A DNA stretch of 64,000 nucleotides from Vespula vulgaris (GCF_905475345.1 NC_066594.1:539001-603000); one strand, 5' to 3'; counted from the first letter of the stretch, positions 35,818 through 50,006 are shown. Made by a program: numbers and translations. Notes: a model not told the origin generated them from the sequence alone.

Positions 35818-37224
35818 TCATGTAGAAAATCTAAAAATCGAGATCCATGTTTATTCTGATAATCCTGGTTTTCAAAGATCGGATCGATAGATGATTCAAT
35901 CTTTTCGTATCTTTACTTAACAAAGATATTAACACATTTGAAACCGTTAACTCGTGAGTAAATAGTCCTATGTCATTTAAAAATCTTTACGTAGTCATGA
36001 ATATGTAATTAGAAAAAATTAGGAAACGTAGAGATATTAGTTTTATTTGTAGACATTGTGAACTATCGATGTGTAAAAATAATTGTTTTTTTTTTTTTAA
36101 ATACGATATCATAGAAGATCAAGTATTACTAAAATAATTAAATTTTAATTCGTTAATTCGTTCGTTTCAATTTCGTTTTAACTTTATTTTAATTTTATTG
36201 TTATAAACACATTGAATTGTTTCTTAAATTAATAATACGTTTTATATTTCGAGTTATTATTATTATTTTTATTTATATTATTAAATACAACGTAAAGTTA
36301 TTATGCGAAATAAATATGTTGAAAAAGAAATGATTATCGATGATTATTAGTTTAGAGTAAAGTCATACTCGTTTTCCAAGAAATAAAATTAAACAAAAAT
36401 TGAATGAATTTAAACTACTCTTCTTATTTTAATATTTTCAGTAATTTCATTTAATTTTATTTAATATTTTCAGTCCATCAAACAATTAATTTTTTCTATT
36501 TTCTCTTTTCTTTTTAATTTTAAACAACAGACGATTGTAAACATGATATTAAGAAAGAATATTTTTTATATTTATATACATTGAATCCATTCATATTTTT
36601 ATATTCGGAACATTAATGTATTTGGTTATAAATTTCCGAAAATTATAATACATACATACATACATACATACACGATATCCAGCTAAGTATTTTGTTGACC
36701 GACAAATGCTAGTCGCGAATGTGATTAAAATTTCTCGTTTCTACATTTTTTTCTTTTCTAAATAGTCGAAAAGCCGCCGAAGTTCTTCCTCCGTCGTTGT
36801 CATCGTCATCGCGAAGAGTGCGTAAATCAAACACTTATCTGGCTAATAAATATTTAAGTTAATAGTCGGTTAGTTATCCTAGACACACCCTCAAAAGCAG
36901 TTCGATATTTATTATTTCCCCCCTTCAAAAAGGGATCCTCGGGAAACTTTTCACAGCTGTACGATTATTACACTACGTGTTCGTCGAGACTTATTCGTGT
37001 GTGAGACTGACAGAGAGAGAAAGAGAGAGATACGCACGCCACGTGTCTTTCCTCCCTCCTATATTTTATTTGTCCGTACCATTTTTCACGCGAACGAGTG
37101 TATATATGTATATACGTATATATGTATGTATATATATATATATATATTTGTTAGTGAGTTATATACATATACATATACATATATATATATTTACTTACAC
37201 GAATGCGTCCCTTTTCGTGTATTT

Positions 37225-37263
<39 letters not shown>

Positions 37264-38434
37264 AAAGAAATCCCTATTACGATCACTCCTGTGGTTTTTC
37301 AACCGGAGCGGTAGAACATAAATGTCAGTGATTTAATGATTTTTTCTAAGTTACGACACTCCGTCGTTATTCTTTTTCTTTTTCTTTTTTTCCTTTCTTT
37401 TCTTTTTTTTTTCTATATTTGTGGAAGTCATTCTTTCTTGTTTTAAAACGATTCCACTGTACCGTTATCGACGTCGTTAAGTTTATGTTACGCCGAGATC
37501 TTATACGAAATGAATCAATTACAAGAGTTTAGATTCAAGTGTTAGAGAAACGGAGATTTGTTAATCGTTTAAAATATTCTACGTTATATATTTAGTTTGA
37601 CGAGAAAGACGATTCGAGTTATTTCGATTATCGAACTTGAAACGAAGATATTCGAATGATAAAACAATTATTATTGTTATGCTCGTAAATTCCGTATGGG
37701 ATTATTCAAATTTATAAATGAGAAATATACAGTAGGTAAACTCTAAAGGAATAAAATGTTGAAATTATAGATACTACGATCGCTACCGGCAGAATGGTAA
37801 CGCGTACCTATGCGAAATCCAATCCCGCGCGTGAATGACAGTATGTAATGTACTATTGTGACTGAAACATGTTCCAACAAATTACTAGGGTCTCTTTATC
37901 TTTATCTCTCTCTTTCTCTCTCTTATTCTCTTTTGCTCTCTTTTGCTCTCTCTCTTTTACTATCTGGATACGTACAATGTTATAGTTGGATACAATGTGA
38001 CTACAGAAGGATCTTCATTACTCTGTGGCTTTTACAATACATTAAAGCGATTATTTCCTTGTAAGTACTCTCAAAACGTCATCCTGTAAGTCTCTTTCTC
38101 TCTCTCTCTCTTTCTCTCTCTTTCTGTCTCTTTCTGTCTCTCTAAGATAAGCGAAATACGTCATCTTTTTGTGAATCATACGAACAGGAATGCTTTTCAG
38201 CATCGACTCTCCATCGAATACAATGAAAGTAATTTTCTTGTCTCAATTTCGAGATATATAAAGAAGGGGTGAAGGTAAGGGCCCGAAGGGGATAAGTGAA
38301 GGAGGGGGAGTATCAGTTAACTACTTCGATAAGCGTAAAACGCCGTTCGTTGCACGCGGAACGACTGCGCGTAAATTTTTTCCTCTTGCAATACGGGAAA
38401 TCGTTGGCTCGATCTTCCGTGTGTTCGATTTACG

Positions 38435-38541
38435 GGAGAAGAAGAAGAAGAAGAAGAAGAAGAAGAAGAAGAAGAAGAAGAAGAAGAAGAAGAAGAAGAA
38501 GAAGAAGAGGAGAAGGAAGAGAAAGAAGAAGAAGAAGAAGA
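38435..38541. repeat. (GAA)n triplet repeat, about 35 units
   Basis: Nearly pure GAA with a few GGA/GAG changes, the longest triplet run in the window. Its translation as Arg, Lys or Ser runs is not evidence of a gene. Confidence 0.97.
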
Positions 38542-39254
38542 ACGTAGGCGAGCGTAACGCATGCGCGAATGCATCTTTCGACCGAAAGGTTAAGATCGCA
38601 GGAGCGTGTACGAACTAACGGATCTCAGTCGCGCGTGCATTCTACACGCTTACGACTCGGATTAATCGATTCGGATTTTTCGAGCGATAAGAAAACGATA
38701 GATCGATCCGAAGGAACATCGGATAGTTCGATAAGTTAAATAATCGACGTTTAGTATCTATATTTACTTTCTATCGATAGAAACTATTAATACAAATATT
38801 TTCAACGATAGTGTTGGTATTAAGTATTCATGATAATTGTTTTTGTTTTTGTTTTTGTTTTTGTTTCTCTCTGTCTCTCTGTGTTTGTTTCTACGTCGAC
38901 TTAATAATAACTTTTGCTTTATGCGAGTTTATTTAAAGGACGAGAACGATGAGGAAGGAAGATATTGGATAGCTAAGAGACATGTCGGTAGACGGGCAGT
39001 AGTCTTATGCATCGTAGCGTGAATGTGTGTAAAATAGAAAAAGAGAGAAAGAGAAAGATATTATTCTCGCACAGGGTCTCGCATTCCGGGAAGGCGATTC
39101 CTGACGAGCGAGAGTCCCCGAAGACGCGGTTACCCGAGTCACATATCACTGCGTGACGTCCTCAGAATTTCGCATCCAAGAAGCGCATTTAGATGCAGAT
39201 ACGCCCGCGGACGAGAACGTTTAAAAAGACTTGCCACCATGCTATATCTGAGAA

Positions 39255-39297
<43 letters not shown>

Positions 39298-40069
39298 TTT
39301 ATGTATCAAAACGAGAGAGAAAAATAGAGATATATGTATTTGTAAGAAAAAAAGAGAAATGTGTATGTGTGTATGTGTATATGTATGTTTACGCGTATAT
39401 GTGTATATATATAAGAGAAAGAGAAAAATATATATAAATATATATTTATATATATATATATATTTGTAAGAAAATATATATATATATTTGTATATGTGTA
39501 TTTGTAAGAGAGAAAGAAATGTAGCCAAGGATAAAGAGACGAAGAGAAAAGAAGAGAGGAGGGGAGAGGAAAAGATGAAACGATCAGATAAGCAGAGTGC
39601 CACGTGCGAGAGAGACCTTTTCGCCGGAACTTCAGACGCGATCGCCACGTTTCATCAAGCCTGCGGATGAATCTAAACCTTCTTCTTCTTCTCCTTCTTC
39701 TTCTTCTTTTCGCCACCGAGAATTCTGCCACCGAAGATGCGATTTTGTGTGTGCGTGCGCTTATCCTTATGAAAGAAAAAGAAAGAAAGAGAAAGAAGGA
39801 GATGCAAAGAGACAGCAAGAGAGAAAGAGAGAGAGAGAGTCTCTCTTTTTCGGAAGCCAGATTTCTCTTAACCGGATCCCCCGTTCGCGCGAGAATGCCG
39901 TTAATTGTATCCACGTGGAGAACCAACTCGAAGAGATAACGAGTCCCTTTTGGACCCTTCCCTACTTTCCGCGAAAAAGATACCGTATACGTTCCTTACC
40001 GTACGTGGATCGTGTTCCATGGTTGACAGGATAGACTTATTTTAAAAGGATATCAGGTTAAGAGAGAAA

Positions 40070-40120
<51 letters not shown>

Positions 40121-40329
40121 AATGATCAGGAATATGATTGAAGATAATGACGAACATTCGATTAAATCAATTCGATTAAATCAAGGATAATGATATGATT
40201 TGATATTGATTGTAAGATCATCGATAATGTCAGCAACATGATCAACATATATAATGCGATAGAATTTTATGAGATTTTGAAAAATGATACTTTTTTGTTA
40301 TTAAATTTCTAAGGAACATACCGTCTAAC

Positions 40330-41018
40330 GCAACGTTTCTCAAATTTGTTTTATCACGGAACTACGTTTGGCGAAACCAGAAATTTCAAGAGAACACCTT
40401 GAGTTTTTTTATGAAGTAGATAGATATTAATAGTAGATAAATTAAATTCGTAGATATTAATAGTAAATAATAATTGGAAATAGATTGTACGTATGAGAGT
40501 TAAGAAAAGAAAATAGAAAAAGTATATCTATTCTCAAATTTTCATTATATTTGAATAACAAAGTATACTTGACGAATGGAGGAATCAGAAATTTCAGAAA
40601 ATCCAGAAATTTATTTATTAGAGTAAATATAAAAATTGATAAAATGAAAGAAAAAAAAAAAAGAAAAAAAGCATTTATTCTCAAATTTAATTACGTGAAA
40701 CAAAACGCATGAAAATAATAAAGTAACCTTGACAAATCCATCAATTCCAAATGAATTATTACTAAATAACCTTGAGTCATATCATAAAGTACATAAATAT
40801 AAATAATAAATAAATTGAGCAGATAAATACGAAGGGATAAACAGAAATATAACATAATAAAACAAAAAGAAGAAAGAGAAAAGAAAAGACGCTTCTTCTC
40901 AAATTTTGATTATATAAAACAAAACGCACGAGAATAATCGAATAATATCAATTCTCATGATTTTTCAGAGAACATTAACTTATTGACTTACCGAGGAACA
41001 TAGTTTAGGAAACGTTGC
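40330..41018. mobile_element. Possible non-autonomous hAT-type element with inverted ends
   Basis: GCAACGTTTCT at 40330-40340 is matched by the inverted GGAAACGTTGC at 41008-41018 (10 of 11 bases). Just inside, CACGGAACTACG on the left and CCGAGGAAC on the right recall the CGGAAC subterminal motifs of hAT elements. The inside is AT-rich and non-coding and repeats a TTCTCAAATTT block near 40531, 40678 and 40895, twice followed by AAACAAAACGCA. Flanking 8-bp duplications are not clear, so the element is old or the call is wrong. Confidence 0.45.
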
Positions 41019-41977
41019 TTTTAATGTAAGTAAATATCTATATACATTTCTTTTTTAATCTCGGTCACGAAGTACTATGTCTTTGCGTGAATCTCACTGA
41101 TAATATCTTTACTCGTACTTAACGGTACGCTTCCATTTCTCTCTCTCTGTCTCTCTCTTTCTTTTTCTCTTCTTGTCTAGAGAGTAGTCTAGAGAGAAAA
41201 GGCGTGAACAAAGTCGACCTCTCGAGGAATATTCGAAAGAACGTAAAAGGTAAACGCGTCGAATAAAAGAGCGATCGAGGGATCGAATGTCTAAATAAAA
41301 TTTCAGACTACGTAGGACTACGCGCGCATTACGAAACGTATAGGCTCGTTTAACGTTCGCTTGGAAACGACCGGTCGATCTTATCGATTTCTTCGCGCTA
41401 TCTTTATCTCTCTCTATCTCTGTCTCTCTCTTTCTCTCTATCCTTCTATCTCCGTCTTTGTCTCCATCTCTTTTTATTTTAGGTTCTCATCGTGCATTCT
41501 CGAAATCTAGAAACTACTCGCCATACCTATTTGGGTCTATTATCGTCGACTTTTTCGTCGTCCATGTTACCGGAGATCTTACGAGATACTCGTCCACCTT
41601 CGACTCGTATATGTCGGTTCTGGACGTTCTATAATTTACTTTTAACGAGACATTCAGCATAAAGTACAAGAAAGGTACAACCGACAGCTTCCCCCTTAAA
41701 ATTGTCCCGTCATTGTTTATTGGACTTTCTAACGCTCTTCGCGCTTCTCTACCTTTCTTGCGTTCTCTCTCTCTCTTTTTTCTCGGACGCACGCATTCGT
41801 ATGGCCGATGATCGCCGGCGTTAAAAAAAGATCATCGAAAAAGAGTATAGGATAGCCGGTAGGGTGACGATAAATTTTTCTCTGAAAGAAGACGATCTCT
41901 CTTTCTCTCTCTTTCTTTCTTTCCTTACAAACTATCGATGGACGTTCGTGGAAACGGCGATCGTTTAAATTCGAAGG

Positions 41978-42013
<36 letters not shown>

Positions 42014-45000
42014 CCTTTTCTCCTTATTTACCTCGTTCCATCGATACGAGAAAAAAATGTTTACCTTCACCGGTGCGCGTTTAATCGCCTTGTCCAAAAT
42101 TGTCCCGTTTCGTTGCTCGATTAACTAATTAAGTAAGTTTATTTCCTATGGGAGAGAAGAAGCAACCGTTTCTCCTATCGATTTTTACCGAATGAATGAT
42201 TCGATAAATAAAAAAAAAAAGAAAGAGAAAGAAAGTACCGTTACATTTCTACTTTACATAAGTGTCATCAATGAGACTGTGTGAAATGGATATCAATTGT
42301 ACTTAATTACTCCTATGTCGTCCATGTTTGTTTTCTTATTTATTATTGTCCGTGTTTTTGCATCCTCATAAAAAGAAAAGAAAAGAAAAAATAAGAAAAA
42401 GTAAAGAGAAGAACGAAAAAATAATAAATAAAAACAAAGAGAAAAAGGGGATCTCGTACGATCTCGACGGGAAACAACGAACGAAATTATTTATGTAATT
42501 AAGACGAGCAAACTTGATACCCGGGTTTGGCTTGCTCGCATGAAACTCGCGGGGACGCGGTTGAACTGATTAAAAATACATCGGAAAGAGCGTTCTCGAT
42601 TAATTCCAGCGGGATGCCTTTCCCCTTCGTTTTATTATTTTTTTTTCTTTTTTTTTTTTTTAGTCGTTGGCGATCGAGAGGAGAGAGAGAGAGAGAGAGA
42701 GAGAGAATAGTGGGAGGATGCAACGATGCGATCCCTCCGTACTTTGTATTCTCCCTGCCATCATCAGCCGCCCCGAGCTTAACGCGTCCTTTCCCTTTCT
42801 CTCGGCTTCTTCAAATACTCCGAGCTAATTCTGTTTGGCCCGTTTGTTCTCTCTTTCTCTCTCTCTTTTTCACTCTCTGTCTCTCTCTCTATCTCTCTCT
42901 TTCTTTCTCTTCCCTGCTTGCCCTACGGCTCACGGTGTATTAATACGAAGCATCGAACGCTCCTTATTGCTCGAGCTGCTAAGGGCCAAGTACTTATTGC
43001 GTTAGAATGTTAATCCAAGCTCTAGAAAACTGATTAACGGGTGAGAAGTGTCATCTTTTTTGGAAGGAAAACATCGTGAAAATATTTTAACTTTATATAT
43101 ATATATTTCTTAACTTTAAATATTATAACTTTAAAAATATTTAAAAAAAGTAAATATTTTGAAAATATTTTGAATAGAAAATAATTTAACTTTGTGTTAT
43201 ATATATATGGAAACAAAACGCATGTTTATATATATATATACATATATATATAAATATATATATACACATATTTTATTCATACACATAATTCCATTATTAG
43301 ATTACTAACAGTTTTTTCTTATTTTCATAATAAACCTCAAACTAGTGTATTTCTAAGCAAATTTCCTTGCAAACGTTCGATATGTTGTCTCCAAGAAATT
43401 CATTCATATGATATCAAACCTTCATAAATGATAAAAATTAATTTTCATTAAAAGTTTTGATTTTAAGATCCATGTTAATTAGATATTTTTTACTCATCTC
43501 GGTGAATATTATAAGCCCTTAAAACATGAGACCCCTTTTTTTTTATCACCATGTAGAATATATATCTATATATATATACGTATATGTATATCGTTTTATT
43601 TTTCTCTTCCAAAATCATAATCATTATCTAATACTCCGTTAGTCCCTAAAACTAAAACTTTTAAGAGACTGTATTTAGTTTCAATTTGTCGTAATTTTTA
43701 TCACTGTTCTTGTTACACTGTCATTTTATATAATATCAATTAAACATCTGTTTTTATATTTTTGTATACTCAATTTCAAGACTGATTTAAGAATCATGTT
43801 TGATAAGACGGATATGAAGACGTCGAGAATCCATTATTTGATTTTTTCTCGTAATCGTATATCCGGTTATGATATCTGACCATCAAAAAAGGGTCGAAAG
43901 AGATGGTACCATTAGAAAAGAGACGGAGATTTCAGTATTTTATCAAGGATCACACTTATCCATCCATCGGTCTTTTATAAGAGCGCTGCTAATCCCTGTT
44001 CGTGGAAAGTGATTAGAGAGACGTAAGAGATGGCACGAGACACTCTTCTCTTTTCTACTATCTCGTAGATCCATGTGCGTTTTAGGATGGAAAAGCATCA
44101 CTTAGAAGAGGATCAAGAGGACTGTGAGGACTCCTCTAAGAGGATTCGAGTCACTTCTCTTTCCTTTTTTGGATTTTTCTTTCGGCTCAACCTACCGATT
44201 AGTCAACAGAAAAATAATCCTTCCGGACGGTAAAGTAACGAAACAAATTTACTCAACTTATTCAAATTGAAATTCGCTTCGGAAAAACCGCAAATAAAAA
44301 TTGTTGAAATTGTATAAAAATAATTATTTTCATCGTACCATCAATCCTCCTCTATATAATAATATTTCGAAAATGCGTAATATCAGTATAAAATTAATTT
44401 ACATTCTTTGAAAGTTAATCTCGAGATCCCCTCTTTTTATTTTTTTGGTTTCAAATTCACAGTTAAAAGCACTTTACTATATAAAATTGAATTAGACACC
44501 TGGGACGAGATATCTGATATTAATCCAAATTAAATATTCCAAATAGCAGGTTATTCAATTGTGATGATATAAAAATTAGTTGCCCATACGAATGAGAATA
44601 TAACAATTTTTCCGTAAAATATATGAAACCATTTTAAAATTGAGATATACTTAAATTACAATAATTAATTACGAACATTTTAACGTGTACTTTAACGATG
44701 AAACGTTAACGACGAACGAACGTAATAAAACGTTTAAAGCTTTTTATTCGTTATAATAAAACAAGAAAAACGTATTTTCTTCGTATAATTGACGAATGAA
44801 ATTCATTCGTGAAGTTTCAATCTGTGGATCGAAAAGATCGATGTCTGGATCGATCTTGAGGAACTAATGTAAGGAATTGCACTAGTCGGTCTAAGGAATT
44901 TGCTCGCACAGCACTGTCGTAACGTTTCCACGTACCTAATCTCATGGCACGTCTCAATGGCACGACGGATGCACGCGATAATCGAGAACGATCGTACTTC

Positions 45001-46500
45001 TAAGGAACAACGATTGGCGTACGGCCGGCACTCTCCTTAGAAGCGAACACGAGGAGAGCACTGAATAAGGACTAATCTAACGATGATAGGAATGCGCGAC
45101 GTGCTTGACGTCGTTAGACGCGCCAGTTGTAATCGTCCATGGTTTCGTGCCTGATAAACGTCTTCAAGTGCATGAAATTTGAGTTCAACTACGGAATTCT
45201 AAAGTATCTGACCAATCCTTCGAAATCGATCTTAATTTTATTCGATTGTCGAATAACATTAAAACAAAAACTTCTTTTTTTTTTATAATCGTAAGTAACA
45301 ACACGTTTTTCCACATGTTAATCGTTTACCGGTCACGTAAAGCTACGTTTTTCAATGTTTACTTTTATTTTCTTTTTCTTTTTCTTTTCTTGCTTTTATT
45401 GGATAATTTTGCAAAATTGACTTTTATTAAATGTAATTTAATACGTATAGGTACGTATAGATCTATCGCAATTTATCAATCCGAAGAATATTTCATTTTT
45501 TTCTTCTTTTTTTTTTTTTTTATTAAAACGTTAAATACACTGATATTATAAAAAACTCTGCTTATTTTTTTTAATTCTTTTAAAGTGCGATAAATACTAC
45601 TAACAAAAATATTCAAATAAATATTAATAATTGATATAACCATCGAGAGCATATTTACACTTTGCAATAAAAATTTCATGTTCGAAATATTCCGAATACT
45701 TTTTCGGTTGTAACGATTGTAAAAATTGATTGTTAAAGATGTAATTATAAATCGAAATATAAGAATTATCGTCGATGGTTAAATCAGTAAACAATTAACG
45801 TAGATAGCGGCGTAAAATGTGTTAACAGTCAAATCGGATACCAGTTACAAATAATTTACACGTTCTCGTCAAAAGCAACATGGAAAAGTCTCTGCATTGT
45901 TCTTAGTCATTAAAATTATTATCAAGTATCACGGTCCACGTTAAAAGATAACTCACGTTTTATGGGAATCGGATGACGTTGCTCAATCAAGACATTTGTC
46001 TCGACGCTGACATAGATGTAAAGGAATTTTAAAAGCTAACTCGACGAATATCTCAGAGCAATCCTTGGTGTCTTTCGCTCTAATTAACAAAAGAGACAGA
46101 TAAAATCGAATGAATATATATAAAGATATCGAGCCGCGTTCGAAATTGTATCTCTGCGTGACGTTTCCATTTTTCTTTTCTTTCTTACTTTTTTTTTTTT
46201 TTAGATAAGTTCTCGTCTTTCGAATGAGTCAAAAAGGTGTATCAAAAAAAAAGAAATTACGAAAGATTCGTAATACCTTCGACAATACCTTGTCATATGT
46301 TGGTGACGTCACACGTTCACTGACTGTTCCATAATCGAAGTTTGATACTGGCATGTTTCAATCGGTCACGAGTCCTCGAGGGCTCCTGCCTCTAGTGCTC
46401 AAAATTGTTCGAAACTAAATCAATCGAATTTTTTGACGATTTTGGCCATTGACAGAATACAAGAGTTCGGATTTTCAAAACGGAATTTCTCTAACGAACA
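41019..46500 (-). other. Eph long intron segment, mostly AT-rich
   Basis: No gene seen. (CT)n lies at 41980-42010, (GA)n at 42680-42705 and pyrimidine-rich sequence at 42850-42910. From 43030 to about 44890 the sequence is AT-rich and fairly unique. A CpG-containing unique block lies at 44870-45170. Poly-T rich stretches occur at 45270-45400 and 45495-45525. Confidence 0.7.
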
Positions 46501-46718
46501 AAAATAGTCCACTTAAAGTACTAGGTACTTCGAGAGAGTGACTGGAACGTTCGTCAAAGCTCTTCTTTTTTCTTTTTTTTTCTCTCTCTCTCTTTTTTTT
46601 TTTCATGGGTTAGTTTATAGGAAAAACAAAACAAAAAAAGAAAAGAAAAGAACACAAAAAAAAGTGGAGCTTCCGGGGCGGCATGCTGCAAACGATCCAA
46701 TGCTGTTTCTCTTCGCAA

Positions 46719-46776
46719 GCTGTTGCTGCTGCTGCTGCTTGTGCTGGTGCTGGTGCTGTTTGCTGCTGCTGGGCTA
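46719..46776. repeat. Imperfect CTG/CAG triplet tract
   Basis: CTG and GTG triplets run for about 57 bases. Read in different frames this gives Leu, Cys or Ala runs on the plus strand and Gln/Ala on the minus strand. No start codon in the Leu frame and a stop soon after make coding unlikely. Confidence 0.9.
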
Positions 46777-46977
46777 ACCGTTTAGCACCCAAGAAAATCA
46801 ACAGCAGCCTCAAAGAGCCTTTTCAAACAGAGCGTTACGCTGTTCGATTAGCGTTGCTGCACTAACGATCGAAGTTCGAAAAGGTTGGAAAAAAAAGAGG
46901 ACGCTGCTGGACACACGCGTGAACCAACGTAAATTCGATTTCACGATTTTCTGTATTTTCTCTCTTTCTTTTTCTTT

Positions 46978-47022
<45 letters not shown>

Positions 47023-47784
47023 TTCTTCTTCTCTTGCTATTTCTGATCCTCCCTTTTTCTATCTATCCTTCACAAATTCGTTCCATTTCTGTAACTCGTA
47101 ATACCAGTGTCGCGTTTTCTATCATTCTTGAAATTACCATTCGAACGTAGATACGACGTTTGCTACTCGTATCCCACTTATCGCCTAGTAATACGGTGTA
47201 AATTAGTAGTCTTTGGAATATGGGTCATCCACGAGGATGAAAGGAAAACAGGAAAAAAAAAAAGAAAAAAAGTAAACCTTTGAATTAAAGGTTTAGCTTC
47301 TATATTTCTTTTTCTTCGTCCTTCTTCCGTTTTTTTTTTCTACGTAAAAAGAAAAAAAGGAAGAAAAAACAATAGGAATAAGAAGAAGAAGAAGAATTAC
47401 AAAAAGAAGAAGAGAAAGAAGAAAAAAGAAAAAAACGAAAGAGAAAAAAAGAAAAAAGAAGAAGAAATACTTAACATTCTTTAGATAATAATTAACGAAG
47501 TCACATACGGGAGTCGTCGTAAAATTTATTACGGGAAGAAAATGAAAAAAAAAGAAAAAAAAAAGAAAGTTAAATATCGAGGGTAACGATCGTGAAGCGA
47601 GAAAATATTCTATGTAGTTACTCGTGCCGCTCCAATGAGAAAATAACGTTACGAGATGAAACTGTCCGGATCGAATTCAAAGGAACAAAACGAAGATGGT
47701 TTCTCTCGGTGCTCATTGATTCGGAACGGACAGTGATTAATAAATAAACGAACGTATTCGGCGTCAGCACGTATATGTAGTACC

Positions 47785-47917
47785 TAGGTAGATAGGTTGG
47801 TAGGTTGGTAGGTAGGTAGGTAGATAGGTAGGTAGGTAGATAGATAGGTAGGTAGGTAGGTAGGTAGGTAGGTAGGTAGGTAGGTAGGTAGGTAGGAAGG
47901 TAGATAGGTAGGTAGGT
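47785..47917. repeat. (TAGG)n tetramer repeat
   Basis: TAGG units with some GATAGG and TTGG variants run for about 130 bases. Frames through it encode Leu-Pro-Thr-Tyr repeats. Confidence 0.97.
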
Positions 47918-49142
47918 GTACGTAGGTACTACGAGAATGTTTCTTTCGTTCTGAGACCGAGGGCAAGATAACTATGCATAAATACAACATAAAACGCGGT
48001 CATAAATTATGGATTCATGGAGATAAATTTGTTCGGTGGCGCCCGTGTGAGAAGAAGAATCACTAGCTAAAGAGAGAGAGAGAGAGAGAAAGAGAGAAAC
48101 TTCGTTCAAGAAGTCGAGAGATATCACACTTACAATGTGAAGGATTAAGTCTTTTGTTCGTGTTTTCTCGCATGCGAGAAAATGACGAATTCAGTTTAAG
48201 AGCAAAGAATAAGGTGCTTCGATATAAAATTATCTTTTTTTTTTTTTCCTTTTTGTCTTATTTTCAGACAAAAGTAAGAAGTGAGAGTTGGGGATGAAAA
48301 AGAACACGGATAAACGATCTCGCGATAAATAATTGTTAAAAATGGGAATTAGATGAGTCGATCGAGTTTTGAGAGTAATAATAAAAGTAGGAAAAAAAGA
48401 GAAAGAAAAAGAAAAAAGAAAGAACAAGATAACGAGCAAATTCAACATTGGAAATTTACAAATAAAAATAAAAGTATCGATTGTAAAATCGAGAAAATCT
48501 ACTCGTTGCGATCAATCGAGTCATCGTCACGAGAAATTACCTACGTGTATCGACAACTCCACGGGAAATCTAATGATCTCGACGTAGCCGTAAAACGTGC
48601 CAGGAACGGTTTATCATTACGATCTCGAACGAAATCGAGATATTCGTTCGACACCCACGTAAATTCACGACCGCGACGACGACGCCATCGTGCCTAGAAA
48701 GCAAATGAAATATTTGCCCTTTGTTTCACAATTCTTTTTTTTCTTTTTGGCTTTTCTTTTATCTCTTCTCTCTCTCTCTTCTCGAAAGTAAGTATACTGC
48801 CAAATGCAAAATACAAAATTAGAAAAGTCGTCTCCGACGATCTTTCTGTTCTATTTATTTATTTATTTATTTCTTGTTCTATAGCACTAGAAGTACCATC
48901 GATATCATCTCTATAATAACAAAAAATATTTGTATGAGCTTTAGATTTGAAGTTCGGAGGATATAACAATGTTTTGGTGGAACCCACGTTAATACCAAAA
49001 ATACTGGTTTCTTGTGTTTCCCCGGACAAACACCTTTTCGGTAGATGTAATACGTATATACAAACTAATACGTATAAACGTGTACGTACTTACCTCTATA
49101 AGAGAGAAAATGGCGGTACGTCACATGGCGTTTAAATAAACG

Positions 49143-49192
<50 letters not shown>

Positions 49193-49386
49193 TACTCTCG
49201 AGTTGGCGGCCGTCTCTCTAATTTGTCCGTTCAAACAAAAAGCAATTTGTTACCCAGCGAACTGACTCTTGGGCCGGTGGTACGCGCGGTATGGAAAAAG
49301 AGAGAGAGAGAAAGAGAGAAGCAATCGGATGATGCGAGATCGAGAAGGACAGAGGATATACGCGAGCAGTGTGAAAAAGAAAGAGA

Positions 49387-49418
<32 letters not shown>

Positions 49419-49963
49419 AAGGGGGGGAGAGAGAAGAGGAAGAGGAGGCGGAGGCTGATTTAAACCTGTCTGGCGGCCCGCTGCGCGCTTAACAACTGAA
49501 AAACAAACATGGCGCCGAAAGAGAAAGAGAGACAGAAAGAGCTCGCACCGGTCAGCGGGAGCTCACGTATGCCGCGCGTACCGAGACCATAAAGTGCTTC
49601 TGGTACCCCCATGGAACCCGGTTGCTTCTTCTTGCCGTTGTTTTACCCCGCGGGACGTCGCTACGGACCGCGAACGTAAGTACTTTCCGTCCACCGAGAA
49701 GGTGTCGGGAAGCTCCGGAATCCTTTTCTTTCCTTCTCCTACTCTTCCTTTGCTCCTTATGCCTCCTACCACGACAACAAATCCCTCGGATGCTGCTTCC
49801 GCGATTCTTCGACGTGGCACCAAGAACGCGACGTGGGACGCAACACTACCGAAAGTCTTCGATCTTTTTCTTTTGAGAATTTTCCCTAACTCTTTCTTTT
49901 CTTCTTTTGCTTTTATTTTATTTTCATCGATTTCTAATTGATTCGTCCATTTTCGTCTATTTT

Positions 49964-49966
49964 CAT

Positions 49967-50001
<35 letters not shown>

Positions 50002-50006
50002 TTTTT
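49964..50006. repeat. (TTTA)n tetramer repeat
   Basis: About ten uninterrupted TTTA units. Confidence 0.95.

Larger units (their letters stand above)
33001..40320 (-). other. Eph long intron segment
   Basis: No gene seen. It includes (CTT)n 33935-33976, (GA)n 34361-34388, 34631-34678 and 35764-35812, pyrimidine tract 34849-34945, AT-rich sequence 35930-36700, TA microsatellites 37098-37258, a long (GAA)n 38435-38541, (GTTTTT)n 38838-38866, (GA)n 39250-39294, TA-rich 39360-39500 and (GA)n 40076-40115. A CpG-containing unique block lies at 39060-39240. Confidence 0.7.
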
